Shown: piece by piece, positions 1 through 7,903 of the stretch
Layout of the letters: each line of letters begins with the position of its first letter
How positions within the stretch are numbered: the first letter of the stretch is position 1
DNA from: Planomonospora sp. ID82291
GTDB lineage: Bacteria > Actinomycetota > Actinomycetes > Streptosporangiales > Streptosporangiaceae
Direction of reading: 5' to 3'
Length of the DNA stretch: 64,000 bases
NCBI RefSeq assembly: GCF_015711645.1
Contig: NZ_JABTEX010000002.1
Span: 186,001 to 250,000, forward strand
Notes under the pieces: generated by a model
What the model was told of the DNA's origin: nothing
Seen by the model: the letters and a program-made list of their open reading frames with translations, nothing else
Databases searched by the model: none
Translations under genes and position numbers: made by a program

Positions 1-151
1 CCCGCCGGTCGCCCCGGCCGGCCCGGTCACGCCCGCCGCCCCGCCCGCCGCTCCGGGAACGGCCGGATCCGAGCCGGGCTTCGGGGAGGAGCGCTTCCCC
101 GGGACCCCCGTCACCCCGCCGCCGACGGGCTGGGAAGGTGATCGGCGATGA
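1..151 (+). CDS. C-terminal end of an unidentified protein (partial)
   Basis: One forward frame is open from base 2 and ends in TGA at 149-151. The 49 residues are Pro/Ala/Gly-rich and look like a disordered tail. The stop overlaps the ATG of the holin-like gene at 148 (ATGA), the coupling style used throughout this window, and this overlap is the main support for it being coding. No domain is visible, so the function cannot be assigned. Confidence 0.5.
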   Translation, partial: PPVAPAGPVTPAAPPAAPGTAGSEPGFGEERFPGTPVTPPPTGWEGDRR

Positions 152-546
152 GCTCGCCCCTCGAACCCGAGCCGCCCTCGCTGGGGCAGCTGGTCGGTGA
201 GATCGGGGAGGACCTGTCGAGGCTGTTCCGCCAGGAGGTGGAACTGGCCAAGGCCGAGATCCGCCAGGAGGCCGCCAAGGCCGGCAAGGCCGCCGGTCTG
301 CTCGGCGGGGCGGGGTTCGCCGGCTACATGGTCGCGCTGCTGGTGACCCTGGCGGTCATGTTCGGCCTCGGCAACGTCATGGACCTGGGCTGGGCCGCGC
401 TCATCGTCGCGGCCCTGTGGGCAGGGGCCGGTGCGGCCCTGTTCGTGACCGGCAAGGCCCGGTTGCGGCAGGTGTCGCCCAAGCCGGAGCAGACGATCGA
501 AACGCTCAAGGAGGATGCGCGATGGGCGCGGAACCTGACCAGATAA
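148..546 (+). CDS. Phage holin family (holin-X, PF07332-like) membrane protein
   Basis: 132 aa. An amphipathic N-terminus with charged heptads (about 14-45) is followed by two hydrophobic segments (about 50-73 and 82-103) and a short basic C-terminus. This is the layout of the actinobacterial 'holin-X' family, small membrane proteins common in chromosomes that are not phage-specific. ATG at 148 overlaps the stop of the upstream frame, and the 3' end overlaps the DUF3618 gene by 25 bases. The holin-X plus DUF3618 pairing is typical of actinomycetes and suggests an envelope-associated role. Nothing around it points to prophage lysis. Confidence 0.8.
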   Translation: MSSPLEPEPPSLGQLVGEIGEDLSRLFRQEVELAKAEIRQEAAKAGKAAGLLGGAGFAGYMVALLVTLAVMFGLGNVMDLGWAALIVAALWAGAGAALFVTGKARLRQVSPKPEQTIETLKEDARWARNLTR

Positions 547-1262
547 GGGCCGAGATCGCGGCCACCCGGGCGGAGCTGGCCGCGGACGTGGACCGGCTCG
601 CGGACAAGACCAGCCCGGCGCGGATCGTGCAGCGCCGTACCGGCCGGATGCGCCGGCGGATGCAGGCGGTCCGCGAGCGGGTGATGGGCACCCCGGTGCA
701 CGCCGCCCACCAGGTGCGGCGGCAGGCCGGGCAGGCCGCCCACGGCGTCCGCGACACGGCGGCGGGCGCCGCCGGGACCGTGCGCGATACGGCGGCGGGC
801 GCCGCCGGGACCGTTCGCGACACGGCGGCCGAGGCCGCCGGGACCATCAAGGAGACCGCCGTGGAGGCCGCCGGAACCGTCAAGCAAGGTGCGCAGCAGG
901 CCGCGGAGGCGGTCCGGGAGGCACCGGAGCAGGCGCTGCGGGGGACCCAGGGAAACCCGCTGGCCGCCGGACTGATCGCCTTCGGCGCGGGACTGCTCGC
1001 GGCCACCCTCATCCCGAAGACCGAGGCCGAGCAGCGGGCCGCCGAGCAGCTCCGCGACCAGGCCGGCGAGATGGTCGCGCCGGTCAAGGACGCGGTGCTG
1101 GAGTCGGCCCAGCGCCTCGGCGAGGAGGCCAAGGAGGCCGCGCAGGAGGCGGGCCGGCAGGTCAAGGAGACCGCCGCCGAGGCGGCGAGGGCCACCGGCG
1201 ACCACGCCCGTGAGCAGGCTCAGCAGGTCGCGGGTCAGACCCGCTCCACGCTCGGCTCCTGA
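522..1262 (+). CDS. DUF3618 family membrane-associated protein with in-frame repeats
   Basis: 246 aa. ATG 522 is chosen because AAGGAGG at 508-514 sits 7 bases upstream; the longer open frame from 417 has no comparable site. The N-terminus (IRAEIAATRAELAADVDRLA) is the DUF3618 signature. The middle (about 75-130) carries Ala/Thr-rich 11-residue repeats of the VRDTAAGAAGT type, predicted amphipathic helix as in LEA-like or apolipoprotein-like proteins. One hydrophobic segment (about 150-165) is followed by another charged helical repeat tail. It forms an operon with the holin-X gene. Specific function unknown. Confidence 0.75.
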   Translation: MGAEPDQIRAEIAATRAELAADVDRLADKTSPARIVQRRTGRMRRRMQAVRERVMGTPVHAAHQVRRQAGQAAHGVRDTAAGAAGTVRDTAAGAAGTVRDTAAEAAGTIKETAVEAAGTVKQGAQQAAEAVREAPEQALRGTQGNPLAAGLIAFGAGLLAATLIPKTEAEQRAAEQLRDQAGEMVAPVKDAVLESAQRLGEEAKEAAQEAGRQVKETAAEAARATGDHAREQAQQVAGQTRSTLGS

Positions 1263-1283
1263 CCCGGGCGGCGGGGCGCTCCA

Positions 1284-1440
1284 CGCGGCCGGAGAGGGCC
1301 GGAACGGGGGCGCCCCACGCGCCCGGAGAGGGCCGGAACGGGGGCGCCCCACGCGGCCGGAGAAGGCCGGAACGGGGCGCCCGACGCGGCCGGAGAAGGC
1401 CGGAACGGGGCGCCCGACGCGGCCGAGAGGGCCGGGGCGC
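1284..1440 (+). repeat. Intergenic tandem repeat, about five 33-34 bp units
   Basis: Downstream of the DUF3618 stop, a GC-only unit starting CGCGGCCGGAGAAGG and ending GGGGCGCCC recurs about five times with a few substitutions. The two central copies are identical 33-mers. Reading frames crossing it are low-complexity and unconvincing, so this is treated as non-coding. Confidence 0.75.
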
Positions 1441-1531
1441 CCCGTCCGGCCGGTCCTAGAGGCCGGGCGGGGCGCTCCTCCCGGCCCGCGGAAGACCGGG
1501 AGGAGATTCCTCCCCGGATCCGTCTCCGGCC

Positions 1532-1560
1532 TTGTCGTAAAGTAAATGCTTACTTACGAT
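1532..1560 (+). promoter_or_regulatory. Promoter with embedded TetR-type palindrome; leaderless start at 1567
   Basis: TTGTCG (1532-1537) and TACGAT (1555-1560) are separated by 17 bp, a good sigma-70-class promoter. Between them lies a perfect dyad AAGTAA-ATGC-TTACTT (1540-1555), the size and position expected of a TetR-family operator. The first transcribed base would fall at about 1567, the A of the ATG used below, implying a leaderless mRNA. No Shine-Dalgarno is visible, which agrees. Confidence 0.6.
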
Positions 1561-1566
1561 GGTCGC

Positions 1567-2367
1567 ATGAGCGACGGACTGTTCGAGGACGACGACCTGG
1601 TCAGAGTGATCGGGCGCGAGGCCGTGCTGATCGCCGCAGGAGGCGCGGCCTCACTGCTGCAGACCGCCCACCCGAAGGTGGCGCAGGGGGTCTACGACCA
1701 CAGCTACACCGCCGAGGATCCGCTCGGACGGCTCCGGGGAACCATGCAGTGGGTCTACGCCGTCTCCTGGGGCACCCGCGAGGAGGCCGAGTCGCTGAGC
1801 GCGATCGTGACGCGGATGCACGACGGGGTGACCGGTCCCGGCTACCGGGCCAACGACCCCGAGCTCCAGGTCTGGGTGGCCGCCACGCTCTTCGCCACGG
1901 CCGTGCACGTCTACGAGGCGGTCTTCCGGCGGCTGTCCGCCGACGAGCTGGCCGCCTACTACGAGCAGTCGAAGATCTTCGCCACCATCCTCGGCTGCCC
2001 GCCGGACATGATGCCGCGGACCTACGCCGACTTCCGCGTCTACTACGCGGACATGCTGGCGAACCTCAAGATCAGCGACGCCTCGCGGGCCGTCGCCGAG
2101 CAGGTCCTCCATCCCGACGTGCCCTGGTTCGCACGGGCCGGCCTGCCGGTGATCAGACTCGTCACCGCGGGCCTGATGCCCGCCCCGATCCGCGAGCAGT
2201 ACGGCTGGAGCTGGACCCCCGCCCGCAGGGCGCGCTTCCACCTGCTCATGAGGCTCCTGGCCGTCGTCTACCCGAGGCTGCCGCTGCGGGTCCGCACGCT
2301 GCCCCGGGACGTCTACCTGGGCTCCCTGCGCAGGAGGATGGCCGGGCGGCGCCCCGCGATGTCATGA
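1567..2367 (+). CDS. Oxygenase MpaB family protein (DUF2236)
   Basis: 266 aa, typical of the DUF2236/MpaB/rubber-oxygenase-like family of heme-type proteins. The N-terminus contains the family block around LIAAGGAASLLQTAHPKVAQ, followed by an HVYEAVF segment. ATG 1567 is preferred to ATG 1546 because the latter lies inside the operator palindrome and the promoter geometry places the transcript start at 1567. The gene stands alone. Its regulator is probably a TetR protein encoded elsewhere. Many family members are oxidative enzymes of unknown substrate, so the reaction cannot be specified. Confidence 0.8.
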   Translation: MSDGLFEDDDLVRVIGREAVLIAAGGAASLLQTAHPKVAQGVYDHSYTAEDPLGRLRGTMQWVYAVSWGTREEAESLSAIVTRMHDGVTGPGYRANDPELQVWVAATLFATAVHVYEAVFRRLSADELAAYYEQSKIFATILGCPPDMMPRTYADFRVYYADMLANLKISDASRAVAEQVLHPDVPWFARAGLPVIRLVTAGLMPAPIREQYGWSWTPARRARFHLLMRLLAVVYPRLPLRVRTLPRDVYLGSLRRRMAGRRPAMS

Positions 2368-2499
2368 CCTGAGGGGAAAGGCGCCCCCGGTGACGGACCC
2401 GGGCCCGCCGGGAGGTCCTCGCTACTGGAATTCGGTGACCTGTCGCATTACTGTGACTACTCTACGTGGTTACCTCTTCTTGACCAGCGAGGACATGTC

Positions 2500-3060
2500 A
2501 TGTGGCGACGGTGCGCCATCTATGGGCCGCTGACGACCTGGGCCGTCGTCACGTGCATGCTCACCGGGTGTCAGTCCGCGCCCGCCGAGTCCGTCTCCGT
2601 CCTGGAGCCGACCGCCCTGCCCCCGGCCACCCCGTCGGCGGACCCGCGGGCCGCCGCCGAGGAGGCCGTGCTCGCCGCCTACCGCGGCATGTGGCGCGAT
2701 TTCGTCTCCGCGGCCGGGACCGCGGACTGGAAGGCCGGGGGCCTCGGCGGGCACGCGACCGGCGACGCGCTGACCATCCTGCGGCACGGCCTCTGGCTCG
2801 CCCGGCAGAGGGGCCAGGTGATCGAAGGCGAACCGGTCCTGAGCCCGGAGGTCGCCTCGCTGCGACCCGGGGCCGGGCCCACCCGGGCCAAGGTCATCGA
2901 CTGCGTGGACGACACCGGGTTCCTGACCCGCACGCGGGCCGGGGCACGGGTGGGCGGAGGATCCCCCACGGGCAGGCACCGGACCACCGCCGGCCTCGTC
3001 CTGCGTGACGGCTCCTGGTACGTCAGGAGCTTCGTGCTCAAGGAGGCCGGGACATGCTGA
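2500..3060 (+). CDS. Putative lipoprotein with NTF2-like fold
   Basis: 186 aa. A short signal sequence ends in a lipobox (LTGC; Cys about 23), so the product is probably a membrane-anchored lipoprotein. The mature part begins with a Pro/Ala linker followed by AAAEEAVLAAYRGMWRDF and ends with a strand pair containing GSWYVRSFV. This is the pattern of small NTF2/SnoaL-like actinomycete lipoproteins. The stop overlaps the next gene by 7 bases, so the two are probably co-translated. No specific function can be given. Confidence 0.7.
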   Translation: MWRRCAIYGPLTTWAVVTCMLTGCQSAPAESVSVLEPTALPPATPSADPRAAAEEAVLAAYRGMWRDFVSAAGTADWKAGGLGGHATGDALTILRHGLWLARQRGQVIEGEPVLSPEVASLRPGAGPTRAKVIDCVDDTGFLTRTRAGARVGGGSPTGRHRTTAGLVLRDGSWYVRSFVLKEAGTC

Positions 3061-4148
3061 GACACGCCGCGGCGATCACCACCCTCTGCTGCACGGCCCT
3101 CGCCGTCGTCTCCGGCTCCGGGACCGCGGTCCCCGGCGCCGAAGCGGCCGTCCGTACCGGGGCCGTCGGGGCCGCCGGGGCCGCCGGGGCAGCCGGGACG
3201 GTCGGGGCCGCCGGGACGGTCGGGGCCGCCGGGACGGTCGGGGCCGCCGGGACGGTCGGGGCCGCCGGGTCCGTCGCCCCGGGCGTCGAAGGGGAGGTCG
3301 AGGCGACGGGGGGCGTGGCCGCGTTCATCGGGTGCGGCTCCGAGGGCGGACCGGGGTGCGCGGCGCGGGCCAGGCGCTGGTGGAAGCGGCTGGCCGCCGC
3401 CGGGAGGCTCCCGGCGGGCGGCGGAGCGGACGCGGACCCGCGCGCGGACCGCCCCGAGGCCGCCGGCCGCTCGGGGCTCCGGGGCCGGCCGGGCCTGCCG
3501 TACACACCGGACCCCCGCGGCCCGCTGGATCCGCGGGAAGACTCCCGGAGCCCGCTGGACCACCCGCTGGACCTCCTGGAGCCGCTGGACCCGCTGAACC
3601 CCCTGAGGCCGCGCCCGCGGGCGGACGAGGACGGCGCGGGCGGAGGCCGGGCCGCCGGGACCCCGGTGCCCCCGGCCGCCGTCCTGGAGGCGGTGGACCG
3701 CCTCGTCCTGCCCGAGCCGGAGATCGGCTCCTCGCCGCGCCCCGAGGACCTGCAACTGGTCCGGCTGCCGATCTGGCTCACGATCTCGCGGGCGTCCTGG
3801 CGCCCCCGCACGGCCACCGGTACGGCGGGCGGGACCACCGCGACCGTCCTGGCCCGGCCGGTCCGGGTGAACTGGGACATGGGCGACGGCACCACGGTGG
3901 TCTGCCGGGGGCCGGGCACGGCGTACCGCGAGGGGCGGGACGATCCGCGCCGCCCCTCGCCCACCTGCGGCCACACCTACCGCGATTCGAGCGTGGACGC
4001 CCCGAACGGCGAGTACCGGGTGACCGCCACGGTCGTCTGGGAGGTCACCTGGACCGCCGCCGGGCGGAGCGGCCCGCTCCCGTCCCTGACCACCACGGCG
4101 AGCGAGGAGTTCCTCGTCGCCGAGTCCCAAGCGGTCGTCACCGCATGA
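3054..4148 (+). CDS. Secreted protein with collagen-like repeat and PKD-like C-terminus
   Basis: 364 aa. A signal peptide (about 1-30) is followed by a GAAGTV/GAAG repeat tract, then a Pro/Asp/Arg-rich low-complexity region. The C-terminal domain (about 230-360) contains VNWDMGDGTTVVC and YRVTATVVWEVTW, characteristic of a PKD-type beta-sandwich. The start overlaps the lipoprotein gene, and the gene leads into the tad operon. Similar PKD-tailed secreted proteins accompany actinomycete tad loci, so an extracellular role near the pilus or secretion apparatus is plausible but inferred. Confidence 0.65.
   Translation: MLRHAAAITTLCCTALAVVSGSGTAVPGAEAAVRTGAVGAAGAAGAAGTVGAAGTVGAAGTVGAAGTVGAAGSVAPGVEGEVEATGGVAAFIGCGSEGGPGCAARARRWWKRLAAAGRLPAGGGADADPRADRPEAAGRSGLRGRPGLPYTPDPRGPLDPREDSRSPLDHPLDLLEPLDPLNPLRPRPRADEDGAGGGRAAGTPVPPAAVLEAVDRLVLPEPEIGSSPRPEDLQLVRLPIWLTISRASWRPRTATGTAGGTTATVLARPVRVNWDMGDGTTVVCRGPGTAYREGRDDPRRPSPTCGHTYRDSSVDAPNGEYRVTATVVWEVTWTAAGRSGPLPSLTTTASEEFLVAESQAVVTA
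3159..3271 (+). repeat. In-frame 18-bp tandem repeat encoding GAAGTV
   Basis: An 18-bp unit (GGGGCCGCCGGGACGGTC) is repeated several times with one flanking degenerate copy on each side. Because the unit is a multiple of three, copy-number change would lengthen or shorten the protein without frameshift. Confidence 0.8.
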
Positions 4149-4201
4149 CGACGGCGATCACCACAGCCTGAAGATCGTCACAGCCTGAAGAGGGGGAAGC
4201 A

Positions 4202-4855
4202 GTGGCCACGACGGCGGTCAGACCGGCGCGACCGACGACCGGTGCGCCGAGGAGGCGCCGGAGCACCGGCAGGATGCTGCTCGGAGGCGTCCTCGTGGCG
4301 GCGTGCGCGCTCGGCTCGGCCGCGGTCACCCTGCGGGCCGGGACCCCGGCGGGAGCGGTGGCCGTACGCGCCGACCTCCCGGCCGGGCACGTCCTCGGCG
4401 CCGATGACCTGCGCACGGTGAACGGCACCGTGGACGCCGGCCTCGTCCCGGCGAGCCGGGCCGGCGACCTGGTCGGCAGGAAGCTCACGGTCCCGGTGGT
4501 GGCCGGGACCCTGCTCACCGAGAAGAACGTCGGTGGGAGCGCCGCCCATCCCCGGCCCGACCAGGCGTTGATCGGGGCGGCGGTGCGCCCGGGGCAGTAC
4601 GCCCCGGGCCTGGCCCCCGGAGACCGGGTCGCCGTCACCGAGATCCCCGGCGACACCGTCACCGCCGGCACCGGCGCGACCCGGACGCGGTCGCAGTCCG
4701 TGGTCGCCGTGGTGACCGAGGTCCGCAGGCCCGAGCAGCCGCAGAGCCCAGCCGTGGTCACGCTGCTGCTGCCGCGCGGCGACGCGGAGAAGATCGCGGC
4801 CCCGGTCGCGCAGGGCATGTTCACCCTGGTGCAGGTCGCCCAGGGGGCGCGGTGA
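4202..4855 (+). CDS. SAF-domain (CpaB/RcpC-like) pilus assembly protein
   Basis: 217 aa, GTG start. A basic cytoplasmic tail precedes one membrane anchor (about 27-45), then a SAF domain whose VRADLPAGHVLGADDL block matches CpaB/RcpC proteins. These line or gate the outer part of Flp/Tad systems. A second segment (about 120-215) contains PGDRVAVTEIPG. First gene of a run in which each stop overlaps the next start (GTGA at 4852). Assignment to the tad system rests on domain and context. Confidence 0.75.
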   Translation: MATTAVRPARPTTGAPRRRRSTGRMLLGGVLVAACALGSAAVTLRAGTPAGAVAVRADLPAGHVLGADDLRTVNGTVDAGLVPASRAGDLVGRKLTVPVVAGTLLTEKNVGGSAAHPRPDQALIGAAVRPGQYAPGLAPGDRVAVTEIPGDTVTAGTGATRTRSQSVVAVVTEVRRPEQPQSPAVVTLLLPRGDAEKIAAPVAQGMFTLVQVAQGAR

Positions 4856-5544
4856 CCGTCATCGGCGTCGCCTCGATGAAGAACTCGCCGGGCGCGACCA
4901 CCTTCGCCCTCGCCCTCGCGGCCACCTGGCCCGGCCCCGACGTCGTCCTGGCCGAACTGGACGCCTCCGGCGGGGAGCTCGCCGGGTACTTCCGGCTCGA
5001 ACCCACCCCGGGGACCGTCTCGCTGGCCGCCGAGACCCGCAGCGAACGCGACGCGGAGGCGCTGCGACGCCACACGCAGGCCCTGCCCGGAGGACTGCGG
5101 GTGATCGCCGGCCCCGCCCGGCCGGACCGCGCGCACGCCGCGCTCATGACGCTCAGCGCCACGCTGCCGGAGGTGTTCGGCAAGCTCCCGGCGGGCGCGG
5201 CCGTCGTCGCCGACCTGGGACGGCTGGCGGGCCCGGCGGCGGAGCTCGCCGTGAGCATGGACCGCGTCCTGGTCCTGGCGCGCCCCCGGCTGGCGGATCT
5301 GGCGCATCTGGAGGGCCTGGCGGAGCTCCTGCCCCACGCCGAGCTGGTCCTGGTCGGCCGGGGCTGCTATCCGCCCCGGGAGGTGACCGACGCGATCGGC
5401 GTGCGGATCCGCGCGCACATCGCCCACGACCCGGCCGCCCAGGCGTTCCTGGAGGGACGCCGGCAGCGGACCCGCCTGGTCCGGGCCGCCCGCCGGATCT
5501 CCGGCGCGCTCGCCGCGGTCGCCCCGCTGGAAGGAGTGGCGTGA
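4852..5544 (+). CDS. TadZ/CpaE-like ParA-family protein with degenerate P-loop
   Basis: 230 aa. The N-terminus reads VIGVASMKNSPGATTFALALA, which aligns with the deviant Walker A of MinD/ParA proteins but has GATT where GKTT is expected. The catalytic lysine is therefore missing and ATP hydrolysis is doubtful. AELDASGGELAGYF corresponds to the switch I region. TadZ proteins place the tad apparatus in the cell and often have degenerate ATPase sites. GTG start overlaps the upstream stop. A CpaF/TadA ATPase normally follows this gene; here TadB follows directly. Confidence 0.7.
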   Translation: MTVIGVASMKNSPGATTFALALAATWPGPDVVLAELDASGGELAGYFRLEPTPGTVSLAAETRSERDAEALRRHTQALPGGLRVIAGPARPDRAHAALMTLSATLPEVFGKLPAGAAVVADLGRLAGPAAELAVSMDRVLVLARPRLADLAHLEGLAELLPHAELVLVGRGCYPPREVTDAIGVRIRAHIAHDPAAQAFLEGRRQRTRLVRAARRISGALAAVAPLEGVA

Positions 5545-6494
5545 CCGCTCAGGTGCTGACCGCTCAGGTGCTGACCGCTCAGGTGCTGACCGCTCAGGTG
5601 CTGTTGGCGGTGCTGGCCGGCGCGGGCGCCGGCGCGGGGCTGCTCCTGGTCGCCTCGGGGCTGCGCGGCCGGGAGGCGGTACAGGAGCACCCGGGGCATC
5701 GGGGTCACCCGGCCCTCCGGAGCCCTTGGGGGTCCGGGAGGGCCGGAGCGTACGGCGCGGAGTCCGGGCGCCGGACGCCGGCACGGCTCGCCGCCGCGGC
5801 CCTCGCGGCCGGAGCCGTCGGCGCGCTCACCCACTGGCCCGCCGGCACGGTCCTGGCCGGGCTGGCCGGCTGGTTCCTGCCGGGCGTGCTCGGTCCGGAC
5901 CACGAGCACGCGCGGGCCATGGAGCGGATCGAGGCCATCGCGGGCTGGGCCGAGATGCTCCGCGACGTCCTCGTCGCCCCGACGAGGCTGCAGCAGGTCG
6001 TCACCGCGACCGCGCCGATCGCCCCGGCGGCGATCCGGCCCCGGATCGTCTGGCTGGCCGCGCGCGTCGGCCGGGGGGAACCGCTCCCCGCCGCGCTCCG
6101 GCAGCTCGCCGACGAACTCGCCGACCCGACCGGCGACCTGGTGTGCGCCGCGCTGATCCTGGCCTCCGGGCGGCGGACCGACCGGCTCGGCGTCCTGCTC
6201 GGCGCGGTGGCCGAGGCCGCCCGCGCGCACGCCTCCGTGCGGCTGCGCGTCACGTCCGCGCGCGCCAGGGCCAGGTCGTCGGCCCGCGCGATCGTCGCCG
6301 CCACGGCGGTGGCGGCGGGCGGTCTGGTGCTGTTCAACCGCGAGTTCCTCGCCCCCTACGACACTCCGGCCGGGCAACTCGTCCTGCTGGCGGCGGGGCT
6401 CGTCTCCGCGGGGTCGTTCCTGCTGCTCCACCGGCTCGGCCGCGTCCCCGGACCGCCGCGCCTGCCGCTCCGCGCGGACGGGGGTGAGGCCTGA
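5541..6494 (+). CDS. TadB-like type II/Flp secretion inner-membrane protein
   Basis: 317 aa. Hydrophobic segments lie near the N-terminus (about 10-30, 75-110) and C-terminus (about 250-300). The central cytoplasmic T2SSF domain includes AMERIEAIAGWAEMLRDVL and GDLVCAALILASGRR, as in TadB. The chosen GTG at 5541 has AAGGAGTGGC upstream and overlaps the TadZ stop. Three further in-phase GTGs lie in the four-copy repeat immediately after. TadB with TadC forms the membrane platform on which the TadA motor acts. Confidence 0.8.
   Translation: MTAQVLTAQVLTAQVLTAQVLLAVLAGAGAGAGLLLVASGLRGREAVQEHPGHRGHPALRSPWGSGRAGAYGAESGRRTPARLAAAALAAGAVGALTHWPAGTVLAGLAGWFLPGVLGPDHEHARAMERIEAIAGWAEMLRDVLVAPTRLQQVVTATAPIAPAAIRPRIVWLAARVGRGEPLPAALRQLADELADPTGDLVCAALILASGRRTDRLGVLLGAVAEAARAHASVRLRVTSARARARSSARAIVAATAVAAGGLVLFNREFLAPYDTPAGQLVLLAAGLVSAGSFLLLHRLGRVPGPPRLPLRADGGEA
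5543..5602 (+). repeat. Four exact 15-bp repeats at the 5' end of tadB
   Basis: GACCGCTCAGGTGCT occurs four times without interruption, encoding LTAQV-type pentapeptides. Each unit carries a GTG in frame, so slippage changes the N-terminus by five residues without frameshift. Confidence 0.9.
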
Positions 6495-7381
6495 TGGCGC
6501 TCGCGCTGCTGCTCGGAGCGGGCACCGGGCTGGGACTCGCCTCGATCCTCTTCGGGCTCTGGCCCGCCCGCCCCACGCTGGCCCAGGAGCTCCACCGGCT
6601 CCGTCACGGGACGCCGGTGCGCCCCGCCGATCCCGGCGCGGGCCTGCTCGCGCGCCTCGGCCGCCCGCTGGCCAGGCCGCTGGCCGCCTGGGGGCTGCCC
6701 GGCGTGGCGGCCCGCCGCGACCTGGCCGTCTGCGGCGGGAGCACGAACGGCCTGCTCGGGGAGAAGGCCGTCGTCGGGATCACGGGCGCGCTGCTCGCCC
6801 CCGCCGCCTGCGTGGCCGCGGCGTTCGCGGACGTCCCCGCGTCCTGGCAGGTCTCCGCCGGGGCGTCCGCGCTCCTGGGGACGGCGGGCTTCCTCGCCCC
6901 CGACCTGGTGCTGCGGTCCCGTGCGGTCCGGCGCCGCGACGAGCTCCGCCACGCGCTCTCGGCCTTCCTGGACCTGGCCGTCATCGCCCTCGCCGAGGAC
7001 CGCGACATCGACGGCGCGCTGACCGAGGCGGCGCGGGCCGGTGCGGGATGGGCGCCCGAACGGCTCGGCGCCGCGGTCCGGGCCGCCCTGACCTCCGGCC
7101 GTCCCCCCTGGGCCGCGCTCGGACGGATGGGGGAGGAGTACGGCGTGCGCGAGCTGGCCGGGCTCGCCGTCGCGGGCGGCCTCGCCGGAGCCGACGCCGC
7201 CCGACTGCGCGCCTCGCTCGCCGCCAGGGCGGCGGAGCTCCGGGCCCGGCGGCTCACCGAGGCCGAGATCGCCGCCCGGGCCGCGACCGAGCGCATGGGC
7301 CTGCCCGTCGCCGGGCTGCTCCTCGCCTTCCTGATCTTCACCGGCTACCCGGCCGTCGCCTCGGTCCTGGCCGGGCTCTGA
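6494..7381 (+). CDS. TadC-like type II/Flp secretion inner-membrane protein
   Basis: 295 aa. N-terminal hydrophobic helix (1-20), a membrane pair around 95-135, a cytoplasmic T2SSF domain with RDELRHALSAFLDLAVIALA and ALGRMGEEYGVRELAGLA, and a C-terminal helix ending in LIFTGYPAVASVLAGL. This is the TadC pattern, partner of TadB in the pilus/secretion platform. The ATG overlaps the TadB stop by one base. RxxELxxALSAFLDL is a recurrent feature of actinobacterial TadC proteins. Confidence 0.8.
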   Translation: MALALLLGAGTGLGLASILFGLWPARPTLAQELHRLRHGTPVRPADPGAGLLARLGRPLARPLAAWGLPGVAARRDLAVCGGSTNGLLGEKAVVGITGALLAPAACVAAAFADVPASWQVSAGASALLGTAGFLAPDLVLRSRAVRRRDELRHALSAFLDLAVIALAEDRDIDGALTEAARAGAGWAPERLGAAVRAALTSGRPPWAALGRMGEEYGVRELAGLAVAGGLAGADAARLRASLAARAAELRARRLTEAEIAARAATERMGLPVAGLLLAFLIFTGYPAVASVLAGL

Positions 7382-7430
7382 GCGGCTGGAGGGATCCTGA
7401 ACGCCTGGAGGAGCGACCGGAACGGCCGGG

Positions 7431-7482
7431 GGCACGGCCGGGGGAACCGGGGGCACGGCCGGGGGAACCGGGGGCACGGCCG
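7431..7482 (+). repeat. 21-bp tandem repeat upstream of the TadE-like gene
   Basis: The unit GGCACGGCCGGGGGAACCGGG occurs twice in full plus a partial third copy. It lies in the frame that continues into the TadE domain and would encode an RGHGRGN repeat if translated. Confidence 0.75.
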
Positions 7483-7558
7483 CACGGACACCGCCCGCAC
7501 CCGCGCGTGGTCCCGGCGGTCCGTACCGGACCGGGGGGCGGCGACGGTCCAGGCGGCG

Positions 7559-7903
7559 GTGGCGTTCCCCGCCGCGCTGGTGCTCGTCCTGCTCGTCGTG
7601 CAGTTCGGGGTGTGGCGGCACGCCGTACACGTCGCGGAGGCGACGGCGGCCGAGGCGCTGGCGTCCGCCCGGGTCCACGGGGCCGGTGCGGAGGCCGGCC
7701 GGGTGAAGGCGGCGCTGCTGCTGTCCCAGCTCGGGCGTCCGGCGCTGCGCGACGCGCGGGCCTCGGTGTCCCGTACGGCGGACGACGCCCGCGCCGAGGT
7801 GACCGGGGTCGCCCAGGCGGTCGTGCCGTTCCTGGAGCTTCCGGTGCGGGTGGTCGTGCACGGCCCGGTGGAGAGGCCGGGCGGCACGGGGGACGGCTGG
7901 TGA
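7559..7903 (+). CDS. TadE-like pilin-class membrane protein; true start probably upstream
   Basis: 114 aa from the first standard start codon (GTG). However, the conserved TadE leader DRGAATVQAAVAFPAALVLV begins about 30 bases before it, so this start cuts the domain. The same frame is open back to the TadC stop (7381) with no ATG, GTG or TTG. A CTG at 7397 behind GGAGGG is the only evident candidate. After the hydrophobic helix come VRQ-type amphipathic residues typical of TadE minor pilins. The Glu usual at +5 of the leader is Gln here. The stop overlaps the next gene. Confidence 0.65.
   Translation: MAFPAALVLVLLVVQFGVWRHAVHVAEATAAEALASARVHGAGAEAGRVKAALLLSQLGRPALRDARASVSRTADDARAEVTGVAQAVVPFLELPVRVVVHGPVERPGGTGDGW

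Noticed and set aside
148-546. Prophage lysis function for the holin-family protein
   Set aside because: No phage structural, endolysin or integrase genes lie nearby. Holin-X proteins are routine chromosomal membrane proteins in actinomycetes.
324-1352. Long minus-strand open frames opposite the DUF3618 gene
   Set aside because: They mirror the real gene's codon bias, have Arg/Gly-rich low-complexity products and no ribosome sites. Long antisense frames are expected at this GC content.
1284-1440. CRISPR array at the GC-rich tandem repeats (also 45073-45144 and 50145-50228)
   Set aside because: Units are contiguous with no unique spacers, and no cas genes are present anywhere in the window.
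1210-1545. Possible 111-aa protein covering the tandem repeat
   Set aside because: Its sequence is just the GC repeat translated, and it starts inside the DUF3618 gene.
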